Numbered from the stretch's first letter, positions 45,415 to 57,266 are shown. The stretch is DNA of 64,000 bases from Lactuca virosa (GCA_928212115.1 CAKMRJ010005745.1:216786001-216850000); one strand, 5' to 3'. Notes: generated by a model from the sequence alone, not told the origin. Numbers and translations: made by a program.

Positions 45415-48098
45415 TGTAACGTCCCGTTTTCACAACCAGTTTTTTTCATTTTTATTAAGGTAAAACTTCCCAATGTATAAGTTCATTGTTAAGAAAATCG
45501 TTTATTCCAAATTACATTAATTAAAATCAAAGTATCATAGAGAACGCGAAATCTTCAATGCTGCTGATGAGTGTGTACAGTCCCGTCTTCGCCTTCTCAT
45601 AGCCACCGATGATACCAGAAACAATAAACAATTTGGTAAGCATAAAGCTTAGTGAGTTTCCCCTAAAATACCCCATACGATAAACATACTATCAAACATG
45701 TCAGGTCCAATCAACCATCAGGTTGGAATACCTCAGGCCCAGTCAACCTCTGGGTCCAGTCATCCTCGGGATGGAATACCCCAGGTTGGAATGCCAATAT
45801 ACAACGGGTCTCGGGATGGAATACCCCAGGTTGGAATAGCCACCGATGATACCAGAAACAATAAACAATTGGGTAAGCATAAAGCTTAGTGAGTTTCCCC
45901 TAAAATACCCCATACGATAAACATACTATCAAACATGTCAGGTCCAATCAACCATCAGGTTGGAATACCTCAGGCCCAGTCAACCTCTGGGTCCAGTCAT
46001 CCTCGGGATGGAATACCCCAGGGTGGAATGCCAATATACAACGGGTCCAGTCATCATCGAGATGGAGTACCCTCGGGTTTGTTGGCCTACTGCCTCAATC
46101 TAACCGCTCTTCTCGCGTCGGGTATCTTGGCCTACAGCACAAAGCATGACCGCCTCAACCCACTACTACCATATGTCGACATATCAATAATCAGGATCAA
46201 GTAGGCACATAATACAATCAAACAATAATCATACAACTCACTACCGCCTATTAGTCATCTCACAGCACACAGTCCCACTACCAGCTAACCTCCATGAAAT
46301 GCGTAACCATAAGTACCTAGATGTGAGATAGCCACCCGAATAGATGATCATACTCTAGAGCCACAACCAAACAAGGAACATGCAAGAAAGCCTAGATCAA
46401 GAGTTCTCAGTCTATCCTACATGACTACATACAGTCCCTAGGGCATTCCATTAGATGATAACCAATAAATACAGATAACATACAGATCCAACAGTGCACT
46501 ATAACATAACAACATCCTACATACCAAGATACCGATTTAACAGATCACTACAACACAGCAACATCCTATATAACAGGATACCGATCTAACAGATCACTAC
46601 AACATAAAAACATCCTATATAAGAGGATATCGATCTAGCAGATCACTACAGCATAACACCATCCTATATAACAGGATACCGATCTAGCAGATCACTACAA
46701 CATAACAACATCCTATATAAAAGGATACTGATCTAGCAGATCACTACAGCATAACAACATACTAAGTATCAGCAATCCAAGGAATGCATGACCGTGTATA
46801 TTCAGAGGTGAGATAGCCACCCGGACAGGTGGTCCTACTCTAGAACCACAACCAAACAAGGAACAAGTAAGAGAGCCTAGACCAAAAGTCCTCAGTCTAT
46901 CCAACATGACTATATACAGTCCCTAAGGAATCCCTTACTAACAGATAACCAAAACTAGTGGGCCAACATTGGTGCCTTAGACCCACGGGTACAGTGAGCC
47001 GAAACTCACTTGAATCGATGAACTCTGAACATTGCGATATGATACCTTTCTCATCACTGCTTGCTCCTACGAATCCACTAACACCAGCACCAGATAGAAT
47101 CTTAATCAATAGCCCAAAATCCTTAGTTTGACCCAAAGTTAAACTTGGTCAAAAAGTTAACGGTCAACGGTCAACGAAAGTCAACAGACAGGCCCTCACG
47201 ACGTGACCATCTATGGTCTCATGTCGTGAGCTACTACAGGACAAATTAATCGAGTCGACCACCCTCACGACGTGACATGCATCTCCTCACGTCGTGAGAT
47301 CCGTCTGAATGCCATATTGATCCAAAAACTTCTTAATCCATCAAGCCACTAATCCATCTGTTCCAGGAGGCTTCCTTACACTCCAAGGATCATAAAAATC
47401 GATGCTTTAAGGTCTTGTATGTCAAGTACAACACTTGAGCTCAAACTAGGTCATTTATGAAGAAAAAGGAAGTAATTTCTCAAGCATGGACTCAAAAATC
47501 CTCCAAACTTCAGATCCATGACATACAAGCACCAAGGGACCCTAAGGACCCATAAAGTTGTCAACTTTATGGAGTCCCAACACTCTAACTCTAAAGATCT
47601 TTGATAAATATACATAAAACCTTAAATCTAGCTATAAGGAAACATAAAGCTTAGATCTTGATTACTCACATTGGTCTAGAAGTGTGGCTAAAGGTTGCAA
47701 ATGAAGCTTCCAAGCTGCAACTATGCTTCCATGGTGATCTCTTCCTCTTCAAACCTCCAAAACTCCACCAAAAGCTCAAGAAACACAAGGAGAGGCTAGG
47801 GTTAGGGTTTTTCTAAGTTTAGGGACGAAGGAGGTTGGTTTGGAACCCTAAAATGAAGTTTATGGGGTTTAAATACGATGGAAATCCTAAAAGATCGTGG
47901 GCTTGGGCTACAACATACCTCACGCCGTGAGCTCTTATTGCTCACATCATGAATCAGCTAAATTAAAATCTTCATTAAATCCCATCTCACGTCGTGACCC
48001 TTCAATGGTCACGTCGTGAGCCTCGGTTCTTCCCAAAAACCACGTCTTTGACTCCTTGAAGCCCTAAATCGGCCCGATCGGGAAAACCAGGTGTTACA
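45415..48098 (-). mobile_element. Reversed solo LTR 1 (gypsy family with CTCACG-N-CGTGAG palindromes)
   Basis: Plus-strand ends TGTAACGTCC and GGTGTTACA; flanks GGTAT and GGTAC are a near-perfect 5-bp target duplication. Read on the minus strand: upstream palindrome quartet (48008, 47986, 47941, 47919), TATTTAAA (47875-47868), downstream quartet (47286, 47264, 47218, 47195), minisatellite (46750-46500, unit about 48 bp), a second repeated region with a 237-bp tandem duplication (45599-45835 and 45836-46072), then the AACTCACTAAGC module. No internal retroelement sequence follows, so it is a solo LTR left by recombination. Confidence 0.85.
46497..46750 (-). repeat. Minisatellite of about 48 bp in solo LTR 1
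   Basis: Five units containing CATCCTATATAACAGGATAC (itself palindromic) and GATCTAGCAGATCACTACA. Confidence 0.9.
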
Positions 48099-49348
48099 GG
48101 TACTCTGCTTATTAGTGCATTCGTAGATAACTTTCGTTAGGACTTAAATTTAATTTGGTAGGTATATTTACTGCACATCATGTTGTCGACCTGCTAAACA
48201 CTATGAGAAGACTCACCTCGATTTCGCTAATAAACAAATAACAATCGGGCTGTTGAACCGAAAAATCCCCACACTAAATCACAAATAATAAAACCCTAAT
48301 TAACAATTAGGCCATAAACCGTGACTGTGAGTCTAAATCCTTAATCCCGACTCCTAGGGTAAAAGACCATTTTACCTTATTGGGCCTAACTTATCACGGT
48401 CCAACCCCAAAATAGCCCAAGGTCCAACAAGGCCCAAGAGACCTAGAGCCCACCATGGCCCAAAAGGCATAAGGTCCAATAATGGCCCAACCAACCTAAA
48501 ACCCCAACAGGATTCCTGGTGAGTACGCTTAGCGTACCACTAGTGCACCCCGTGTACTAGACTATGCCAAGAGAATCGGGAGCCCAGACGCGTACACCCG
48601 ACGTACATTCCAGTTAGCCAAAACGTCATTAAGCACTTAATGTTTTAAGTCCAGACGTCAATTTTGCAAATCTTGCGCTTGGGGAATGTCTTAAACAATA
48701 AAGTAACCAACTTGATGCCTTTACATGGCCTAAAGAGACTCGAACCCAAGATTTGGCATTCTACTTCCATCAAATGATCATTAACTCATGCATGGCTGAT
48801 CTACAACCACCAAGGTGCAAACTTTATGAACTAGGAACCTCAAAAACATCAAAAGCAACTCAAATCTTTTGGAGTAACATTTACTCACAAGAACTCACTC
48901 ATGGGACCAAAATGTGCTCAAAACTCAACTAGTCCTAGATCTAAGCATATAATAGCCAAGGTCAAGACTTTATACCTCTATGAAGCTGAAAATGATAAAT
49001 GGACCCTAGATCTACAATCCCCTACTTGATCAATTCTCCTTCACCAAGCTTATACTTCTTCAAGATACACTAAACACATACAAGGATCAACTCTCTTTAG
49101 AAATGGGTTAAGGTTTCGAGATAGTGCTTAAAGGGTCAATGGAGGCTGGTAATGAGAGAACCTTGGGGCGTAAGGTTGCTTAAATAAGGTCCAAACCCTA
49201 AAAATTAAGGTTTGGCCCCTGACCACGTACGCCCAGTGTACTCACACAGCCCCCACTTTTCATTTAAATGTCATTTGTGATCAATTTGCAAAACAATTCT
49301 CATACCAAGGGTCAAAATATAAAATACCTGAAAATTAAGTGCTACATA
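48099..49348 (-). mobile_element. Short gypsy A leader remnant, then reversed LTR fragment
   Basis: After about 80 bp of the interrupted leader, a reversed LTR fragment begins (about 48180) and ends AAGTGCTACA at 49348. It carries GTACGC-type palindromes at 48523, 48543, 48592 and 49227 and phrases shared with solo LTR 2 (AAGACTTTATACCTC, AGATCTAAGCAT). Its left end is truncated. No target duplication. Confidence 0.55.
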
Positions 49349-50270
49349 AATACTTTTGAAATGAATGTTTTTGAAAGAATGTCTTGAAAACAAGAAACGT
49401 TTTAAAAGTAAAGAATATTTTGGAAGAATAAATGTTTTGATAACGTGTTTGAAATGATTTTAAATATAGATATTTTACTTTTGAAATAAGTATTTTGATA
49501 CCGATGTATGCATTGTGTAAAGCATGGAAAGTAATGATAAGAAATGAAAAGTATTGACAAGAATTTTAAAATAATGACAAGAATATATTGCTCGAGCCAT
49601 GATGTCCTTGTAACGGGATATAGAGGAAACTATCGTGGTGGCGCCTCCCATTCGCGAGATAGATTTCCTAACGAAAATGATACGTTGGTGGATTAATTTT
49701 GTTCTTTCCACCTTGGTATAGACTTGGAGGTATTGCTAGACCCTAAGTATAAAAATGACAACAGTTCAATATCGGAATTAGCCCTTAATGAAAGAATGGA
49801 ATTAAGTATGAAAAGAAATGTCTTTGGAATTATGTTAAAGCTAATGAAATATTTTAATATGGAATGAAATGTGGAAAATGTCTATTTGAAATATGCTTTG
49901 CATAATAAAATGTTTTTTTATGAAAATGTGATAAATGTTTTGGGTCACAAACTCATGTATTTCACAAGACATTATTGTCTTTTTAATGTCATGTATCCCA
50001 TGTTATACTTAAGGAGAAAAAGATGATAGATGAAAGTTAAAAGTTAAGAGGTAGAGAATGGAGTAGAGCTTGTCAAGTTCCTTATTCATATTATTGACGT
50101 AATTCATATTTGTTTGCGATGGTTGTATGATGTTTAATGGTAACATTCCAAGGTTTTAATTATAAATGTTTTGTGGGACCTATTTTTGTTAAATGTGGGT
50201 TAACACCCGAAATGATTTTTCATAACCATATCATTTTAAAATTTTGAAAAAAAAAAAATAGGGTGTTACA
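49349..50270. mobile_element. LTR fragment ending GGGTGTTACA
   Basis: An AT-rich segment with repeated TTTTGAAATGA phrases that ends in AGGGTGTTACA, a typical gypsy LTR terminus, but without a primer site after it. Probably a truncated LTR of another family. Confidence 0.45.
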
Positions 50271-50336
50271 TTTAGAGTTATAGATTCTAGTTTATGCTCA
50301 AAACACTAAACAAGGTTTGGGCTGGAAAATCTTTAA

Positions 50337-50637
50337 AAAATAGACAAAATTTCACAATTGGTCCCTGTGGTTTACAGAATATCGCACTTTGAGGACTTCC
50401 TAGCAAAAAGTCACGCGGCTGGTCCCTTTAGTTTGTAAAATTACATGAAAGATCCTCCTGCCGTTAAATCTAACTTTTCAACAGTTAGATTTTAATGGAA
50501 AATACTATTTTGCCCTTGTACCAATATTACAATACATTACAAACCTCAAGGACCATTCGTGTAATTTTATAAATTTGAAATTTTATGTATATATATAAAT
50601 TATAAATTTCGCATTTTTTATTTATATAAATTATAAA

Positions 50638-50687
<50 letters not shown>

Positions 50688-52389
50688 TTTCAACAATTTG
50701 ATAAAAAAAATTTATCTTTTTGACATTTTGTTTTCTATTTTTATTTTATAGTTTTAGTTATTTATGGTTTTTTGTTATATTTTTATTTATTTTGAATCAA
50801 GTAAATAAACTTAAATTCGATAAACCATATCGAAATTATTTTTTCTTTAATTTTTATTATTTGTGAATTGAAGCGTTAATGTTTTTTTATTTTTTTTATT
50901 TTTTTTAATTTTATGTCGTTACTGTTCATGTTTTTTTTGGATGTTCCATAGTTAATATCGTTAGCAACTTTAAATTTGCATTTATCATTATCATTATTTG
51001 ACCTTTTGTTTTCTATTTTTGTTATAATTTTAATTATTTATTATTCTTCTATTGTTTTATTTATTTTGATTCAAGTAATGAAAGAAAAACAAAAAACAAA
51101 AACTCAAACACCAAATTCTAATATACTCTAATATATTAATACATTTTACATTTTCATCTTTTTTTAGTTTTTTCGTATTTTTTTAATTTTTTCGTATTAT
51201 TTTTTTAAAGTTTTTTCATATTATTTTTTAATTATTTCCTATTTTTATTTTTTTAATTATTTCCTATTTTTAATTTTTTCGTTGTTTCGTTTTATTTTTC
51301 ATCAACTTGATAATTTTTTTTGACCTTTTCCAAAAAATGTAAAATGTATGAATATATTAGAGTATATTACAATTTTGGTGTTTGAGTTTTTTTGGTTTTT
51401 TATAATTTTGGTTATTTATGGTTTTTGTAACTTTTTTATTTTGATTCGCGTAAATAAAATAGTTATATTTACAAATATAAATAAAGAAAATAAACATAAC
51501 TTTTTTATTTACACAAATCAAAATAAAAAAAAAGTTACGAAAACCATTAATAACCAAAATTAATTAAAAAAATGCGAAAAAACCAAAAAAATATGAAAAG
51601 TGTAAAATGTATTAATATATTAGAGTATTTTTACAACTTTTGGGGTTTGAGTTTTTGGTTTTTTTGTTTTTCTATTTTTCCTTACTTGAATGAAAATAAA
51701 TAAAAACAATAGAAGAATAATAAATAACTAAATATATATAAAAAAACAACAAAAGGTAAAATAATGATAATGATAAATGCAAACATAAAGTTGCTAACGA
51801 TATTAACTATAGAACATCAAAGTAAAATAAATAAATAAATAAATAAAATAAACCGTAACAACAAAAAATTAAAAAAAAAAAACATTAACGTTTTATTTCA
51901 TAATTAAGAAAAAAAAAGTTTCGATATGGTTTATCGAACTTAAGTTTATATACTTGAATCAAAATAAAATAAAAACATAAAAAACCACAAATAACTAAAA
52001 TTATAAAATAAAAATAGAAAATAAAATGTCAAAAAGATAAAAAAATTATCAAGTTGTTGAAAATATATATATACATATATATAAAATTTATATTTATAAT
52101 TTATATATATACGGAATTTATATTTATAATTTATATAAACATAAAATTTCAAATTTATAAAATTACACGAATGGTCCTTGAGGTTTGTAGTGTATTGCAA
52201 TACTGGTACAAGGGCAAAATAGTCTTTTCCGTTAAAATCTAACAGCTGAAAAAGTTAGATTTAACGGCAGGAGGACCTTTCATATAATTTTACAAACCAC
52301 AAGACCAGTCGCGTGACTTTTTGCTAGGAAGTCCTCAAAGTGCGATATTCTTTAAACCACAGGGACCAATTGTGAAATTTTGTCTAAAA
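50337..52389. repeat. 2-kb inverted repeat (fold-back element)
   Basis: The first 250 bp (ACAAAATTTCACAATTGGTC, CACTTTGAGGACTTCCTAGC, CCTGCCGTTAAATCTAAC) reappear in reverse complement at 52140-52386 with few differences. Inner segments pair as well: 50680-50850 with 51915-52080, and 51095-51165 with 51590-51665. A nested palindrome is centred near 51484 (51410-51557). The interior is extremely AT-rich and non-coding. Left and right arms both carry TA/TAT tracts at matching positions. Confidence 0.85.
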
Positions 52390-52829
52390 AATATAATAGT
52401 TAACATGTATTAAAGTTTTGCTTATAAACTTGGAATCTACTTAATATTTTATTGGTATATATGATTATTAGATTAGTCCTTGACAACTTCAAGCGAGTAC
52501 AAGACTTGAAGTATAAAGAGGGATTCGTCAAGTCAAATGTGAGTTAGTTGTTTTACTCACTAAAAGTGCATAGTCGAAAACTACACTTTCTATACGGTTC
52601 TTTGATTCAAAGTATCTGTATCACAAAATACAAAATGTTGTAAGCTTTTTACATGGAATAATTTTAAAAAAATAACCAAAATAGTAATTTTGAGACCTAT
52701 GGTCGATACGGTCATTCATGGCCAAATTGGTAATGTACTTACAAAAATGGTCAAAATGGTAATATACTTTCAAAAACTGTTATTTTAAAATGGCAGGTCA
52801 TTTAAAATGCCAAAACAGGTCATTATTGA
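52390..52829. other. AT-rich DNA between inverted repeat and duplicated gene segment
   Basis: Short GGTCAAAATGGTCA-like phrases repeat at 52680-52830 and continue into the segmental duplication; no gene. Confidence 0.45.
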
Positions 52830-53260
52830 ACATGCATCCTATTTGAAGATGGTCATTTGCAAATGGCAATGTACCTCCAATAAATGGTCAAAATGGTCAT
52901 TTTATGATCAAACAGTAATGTATTTTCAGAATTGGTTAAATCCTAATATATGATAAGAGAAAAAATTGTAACAAAAATAATTAATCCGTTTACAAATAGA
53001 ATAAAGCAATATATGTTTAACTTATGTAATCAGTTAGAAGTCAAAGTCAAATATAGGTTCTAGAAGCTTAGCTTGGGTATAAATAAAGGGGTCTGATGTA
53101 ATAATTAAGAGGCATTCTATCATTTTGTAATTGAATTTTAGAGAGTAATATGAAATCAGAAACAGAAACATTCAATCTTCATCAATATTTGTGGATAGAT
53201 GCAATATTTTTCGATAATGTTAAGGATTTTTATGAACTTAACATGGGAAACTAGGAGAAG
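52830..53260 (+). repeat. Segmental duplication, second copy (partner of 6230-6850)
   Basis: High similarity to 6240-6850 including the TATA-like GGTATAAATAAAGG (about 53083-53096) and AAATCAGAAACAGAAACATTCA. Located upstream (plus strand) of the small frame at 53282 and on the far side of gene copy 4. Confidence 0.7.
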
Positions 53261-53281
53261 AGTAAAAAACGAGAGAGTGAC

Positions 53282-53485
53282 TTGCTTTCCATTAAAGAAG
53301 GAAAACTGATGATACTAGTCTTAATGATCCTGGGCTATGTTTCGAGTGGAAAAACAAGTTGTTTTGCATACTCCATTCCAGGAAAACCAAAATTTCCTAA
53401 TCCAAACACAACCTCCAAATCACAAACCATCAATGGAGTGTCAAAGAAACTCCATTTGACCCAATATTCATATACATCTCAGTAG
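53282..53485 (+). CDS. Putative secreted small peptide
   Basis: A 67-codon frame. An internal Met (residue 10) starts a hydrophobic signal-like stretch MILVLMILGYVSSGKTSCFA, followed by a basic/polar tail rich in P, N, T, S and K and ending TQYSYTSQ. That layout suits a secreted peptide precursor, but I recognise no peptide family. A TATA box lies about 190 bp upstream in the same orientation. Relics occur in the duplicated units: 7546-7581 (hydrophobic part then a stop) and about 10500-10662 (GKSGCFA then a stop; matching 3' end). It lies antisense to the 3' flank of gene copy 4. It may instead be chance. Confidence 0.3.
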   Translation: MLSIKEGKLMILVLMILGYVSSGKTSCFAYSIPGKPKFPNPNTTSKSQTINGVSKKLHLTQYSYTSQ

Positions 53486-53676
53486 AAGGGGGACAAATTA
53501 TGTGGCTATATATGTATTCACCATAAGGCAACATACTAATTAAATAGAGAAGTGAAGTTATTACAAGATAAAGTAAAATTCATGGTTATCATAGGAGTAT
53601 ACTCACCAGAATTTGGAGAAACTGTCATTCATATAGATCTCAGTAGAATGACTTCACAGACTCTGCAGAAGATTGA

Positions 53677-53758
53677 TTAGGCACAAAACCATGTGGCCCT
53701 GGCCTTAGATGATGTGGTGATGTCAATTTTCATACCCATGCTGCTCAATGCTTTTAGA
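53677..53758 (-). CDS. Downstream exon of small hydrophobic protein gene, copy 4
   Basis: Acceptor TTTATTCTGATGTAG, then the frame LKALSSMGMKIDITTSSKAR, ending in TAA (53677-53679). It lies about 500 bp downstream of the exon-1 frame at 54262-54729. Homologous exons follow copies 2 and 3. The donor partner is uncertain, as for copy 2. Confidence 0.5.
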
Positions 53759-54261
53759 CTACATCAGAATAAAAGAAAAGATGGGTTATATAAGAAATAA
53801 AAAATATTTACAATTTAGAAATAACAATCAAGCTTTGTAACATTTGTGCAAAGGAGCATAACAATAAGACACAACGACAAAGCAACAATTCTATACGTGT
53901 TCAAGATAAGATTATGGTTTGTCATTATGGAGCAGAACAAATGAACCAAGCACAACTATCTTAATTGTTTTCTATACCACGATATAGCTTATAAAATTCT
54001 TGGTATGTTGCATCACATAAGTTAATAAAACAGCAAGCACCAATATTTCAGTAAAGGCAATCTTAAAATTATGATATAAAAGCGCCATAAAATCCCCAAG
54101 ACCAAATAACCTCCAAACAACTAACACTTGTGCTTATTAAGGAGCTCATGGTTCATATCAAAACCTATATCATATGGGATGGAATGTTACATGAGTAACA
54201 GCACCCTACCTAAATCTATCTTATATTTCAGAATAAACAAGTAAGAGAAATGAAAGGTATA

Positions 54262-54729
54262 TCAAAGATAAAACAAAGATGCGACAGATGCTACCAAAAT
54301 GCACAAAGAACCAATCCTTCCCGAGTGAGCAGCAATGGCATAGACGGAAGCAGGACCGAAACGTGTGGCAGAAATTATATGTTGGGCTGCAGACGCCAAA
54401 CCATAAAAGAGTAGGCTGGTAATGGCGATATTCATGGATTGAGGGTGCGTTTTGAAAGGAAATTCAGAGCCTTGCGACTTAATTTCAGTGAAAGTAGCTA
54501 AACCGATGATGATAAACTTAAGTGGTGACGGGAGCATGATTTCCCCAAATATTGGAGGGTAATAGTCCATCCAGAGGCGACCGAGAAGTTCCAGTAAACT
54601 AACGATGTAGCCGATGCATTTCAACAAAAAGGCTATGGCGAAAATGAGTGGTTCACTGTCGACTTCTGGTTCTATATCCACGACCACAACCTTTTCCTGG
54701 TCGATTGGATTATCAGTGGCGGAAAACAT
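54262..54729 (-). CDS. Small multi-pass hydrophobic protein, copy 4 (intact)
   Basis: An intact frame of 155 residues, MFSATDNPIDQEKVVVVDIE at the start, then FAIAFLLKCIGYIVSLLELLGRLWMDYYP, PSPLKFIIIGLATFTEIKSQ, TSLLFYGLASAAQ, FGPASVYAIAAHSGRIGSL and a hydrophobic C-terminus. Same layout as copy 2, with three or four candidate membrane segments and no recognised domain. Stop codons and frameshifts are absent, unlike copies 1 and 3. An alternative C-terminus via the exon at 53677-53758 is possible. TATA sequence lies about 80 bp upstream. Confidence 0.75.
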   Translation of the reverse strand: MFSATDNPIDQEKVVVVDIEPEVDSEPLIFAIAFLLKCIGYIVSLLELLGRLWMDYYPPIFGEIMLPSPLKFIIIGLATFTEIKSQGSEFPFKTHPQSMNIAITSLLFYGLASAAQHIISATRFGPASVYAIAAHSGRIGSLCILVASVASLFYL

Positions 54730-54807
54730 GAGTTTTTGGGGGGTGTGGTTTGAATTGCTGAAATTTTTTTTGTGAAGGAAATGCTCTGTATTGCTTCCTT
54801 CCGAAAT

Positions 54808-54824
54808 CTTATTTTATAGCTAGC
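54808..54824 (-). promoter_or_regulatory. TATA region of copy 4
   Basis: Minus strand GCTATAAAATAAGAT, about 85 bp before the ATG at 54729. Confidence 0.5.
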
Positions 54825-54929
54825 TTTGCGACTGACTTCCGTTGCCACCAGGAGTAAAAAGACAATTACGATACAAACAATAAAAAGGACGGTTCCCTTT
54901 AACATTCGGCGCACTATCCATGTCACAAA

Positions 54930-55097
54930 ATCTCGGTATTCATGATGACACCGGTTTAGTATACAAAAATAAATTAAAATTACTAATTTTGTAACTTTAA
55001 AAACTATATATTAGTATCAGTACATTTTCAAAACAGAGAGAATTTCATTTATATTTTTAAAAACTTTGAATATTATTTCTATATCCTTGTAAATTTT

Positions 55098-55162
<65 letters not shown>

Positions 55163-56172
55163 CCTCTACACACGGTAAAACTCACATTTATATCTAAACT
55201 TATAATTTAATTAGATTAAATCACTTTTAATAATAAAACCTAATTTAAAATTTAAATTTCATACAACTTTACTGTAATACCCTTTTCAAATTAAAAATTA
55301 GAATTAAACCTAATTGAATATTAAAATAGTTATTGTGTGTCAAAAGTTTCATGCCTTTTGCTTCTTCCTCGTCAATGAAGAGAAATGGAAGATTTTAGAG
55401 AAAGAAAAGGGATGACGGGTTATATTATGCATGCTGGGTCCATATATTTACAAATGAAATATTTTCCACTAATGCCTCCACAATCCATTTGTTGAGGATA
55501 TTCATAAAAGATGATTAATATATGGAGAACTTGGAGGCCATTTAGTGGGAATAAAAAACTGAATGTAAAGTTGTGATTTCATTAATTGAGAAAAACCATT
55601 TTTGAAGTGGAAAAAACGACTTTTAAAGCTTTATAATAAATAGTAAAAAATGTCCGGGCTCCGTCCCCAAGTCGTGTTTTTTTTTAACTTTTATTTTTAA
55701 AATAAACCAAAGCAATGAGAGCCTTTAAATTCATTGATTAAAAAGCAAACAACCAAGAAATTCACTACAAATTCAATACGTAATACAACAAAACTGAAAA
55801 AAAAAAACTACATATGTAAAAGTATAATAAGTATTGGGCCAAAAGTATCATTTAAAAAAAAACATTTATTCAGAAACGAAAAGTTAAAAGAATGACAAAA
55901 AGTGTAACCTTTATAAAGTAGTGTGGTCAAAACCCAAAAGAATGAAACTTTATTATTCCCAAAGGGTTTATGCGTTAATATATACACACACCTCGTTTTG
56001 CGGGGGATGGGGGCGTACAATGAGCGTAATCTTTAAATTTTATGTAAGGTAAGGACCATTTTTATAATTTTTAAACACATGGATGGAATCTGTAAAAAAA
56101 ATGACACAAGGATCTTTTCTGTAAACTATAGGGACAATTTTTGTAATTTATTTCTATATAGGGGTCAAACCT
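54930..56172. other. AT-rich intergenic DNA with TA microsatellite
   Basis: Contains a TA tract at 55102-55162 and no supportable gene. The 56040-56165 part has AAGGACCATTTTTATAATTT-type phrases seen in dispersed repeats elsewhere. Confidence 0.5.
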
Positions 56173-56207
56173 GTTAACATACGAAAATCTTAAATATATG
56201 GACTAAT

Positions 56208-56210
<3 letters not shown>

Positions 56211-56254
<44 letters not shown>
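56211..56254. repeat. Poly-A tract
   Basis: A run of about 44 A residues just before, or within, the copia 5' LTR. Confidence 0.95.
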
Positions 56255-56259
<5 letters not shown>

Positions 56260-56316
56260 TCGCAAGGACCATTTGTATACAATATAAAATTATAGGGGAC
56301 TAAATCTTGCAAAATT

Positions 56317-56620
56317 GTTGGGGCTATATTGTGTTGTGTCAAATTTTGTATTGTATTATTATAGTCCATTAGTAACGGGTTGGGCATGTCCACCCAGTTT
56401 ATTTAATGTGCTAGGGTTAGGGTATTTATAGTGCATGCATGCATCGTGTATGGCATTGATCTTGTGGTAACCCTACTCTGCCTTTACAGTAGCAGTTCTT
56501 AATCGAGCTCTTCTAAGGCAGTGCTTATTAATCATTCAGCACAACTTTGATTTTCATTCTTTGTGTTTGATTACTTTACCTGTTTGAATCTATCGATCTT
56601 ATTAAGTTTTAGTCTTAACA
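56317..56620 (+). mobile_element. Copia E 5' LTR (left end uncertain)
   Basis: The LTR ends TCTTAACA at 56620, directly before a primer site. The left end could be TGTTGGGGC at 56317 or TGTTAACA at 56173, which mirrors the right end better. It includes a TATA-like GGTATTTATAGTGC (56422-56435). The 3' LTR lies beyond the window, so the length cannot be fixed. Confidence 0.6.
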
Positions 56621-56640
56621 ATTGGTAGCAGAGCAGGAGA
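56621..56640 (+). promoter_or_regulatory. Copia E primer binding site
   Basis: ATTGGTAGCAGAGCAGG, initiator-tRNA-Met type with one change (TGGTAGCAGAGC). Confidence 0.8.
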
Positions 56641-56829
56641 CTGTGTAATCTATACGCATCTCTTCTCTTAAAGAGTTATTAGGGTTTACGCTTTTATTGG
56701 ATGTATTATCTGTCGCCTTCATTGTTTTTAACGACTGTTGACGTTGGATCTAGATCTTAATTCTACCCTACACTCGATTTCAGTTTACACATCTAGTTCA
56801 TTACAGGTTTTTTTTATTGAATCGAAATC

Positions 56830-57266
56830 ATGCATTCAGAAGATTCTCATTATCTTTCATTCAACCTATCCAACAGTATTGGTTCTACAACAAGGATCAT
56901 GATTCTTTTTCCACATCAATATGAGGTGTGGGCGCTACACTTCGAGGATTACGTTCAAGGACTTGAAGATCATGGTTACTTGATATGGGAAGCCATGTCT
57001 GTTTAGACGTTTGTTCATTCTGGTATAAGAAGAGTTATTAAAACTCAAGGAGATTATAACAAACTTCTTCTCGAAGTTAAAGATGCCCCACAAGACGAAA
57101 AAGAAAAGTTGTTCAACAATGTAAAGGCGATGAGGATAATTAGATCCGCTTTGCCTCCAAACACCTTTCATCTGGTGAGTGCCTGTGAGACAGCAAAAGA
57201 GATTTGGGACAGGCTAAAAGGACTCTATTCTAGTGATGCTGGTTTTGATCATTCCATTCAGACGCT
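56830..57266 (+). pseudogene. Copia E gag, first part
   Basis: ATG 56830 opens MHSEDSHYLSFNLSNSIGST and LFPHQYEVWALHFEDYVQG, the region where copia gag recognises its standard W-x(n)-M layout. A TAG at 57004-57006 breaks it. The frame then continues with VIKTQGDYNKLLLEV and RIIRSALPPNTFHLVSACETAKEIWDRLKGLY, which is copia gag (DUF4219/UBN2-like). It is interrupted after SIQT by solo LTR 2. Confidence 0.85.

Noticed and set aside
45698..46204. Two similar plus-strand frames starting MSGPINHQVGIPQAQ
   Set aside because: They come from the 237-bp tandem duplication in solo LTR 1, and the element is oriented on the other strand.
51348..51563. Two overlapping antisense frames with similar ends
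   Set aside because: Both derive from the nested palindrome in the AT-rich inverted repeat; the similarity is due to symmetry, not coding.
54672..54926. Frame with a hydrophobic start (MTWIVRRMLKGTVLFIV) upstream of gene copy 4
   Set aside because: It overlaps the promoter and the start of copy 4 in another frame, has no counterpart upstream of the other copies and no supporting start context.
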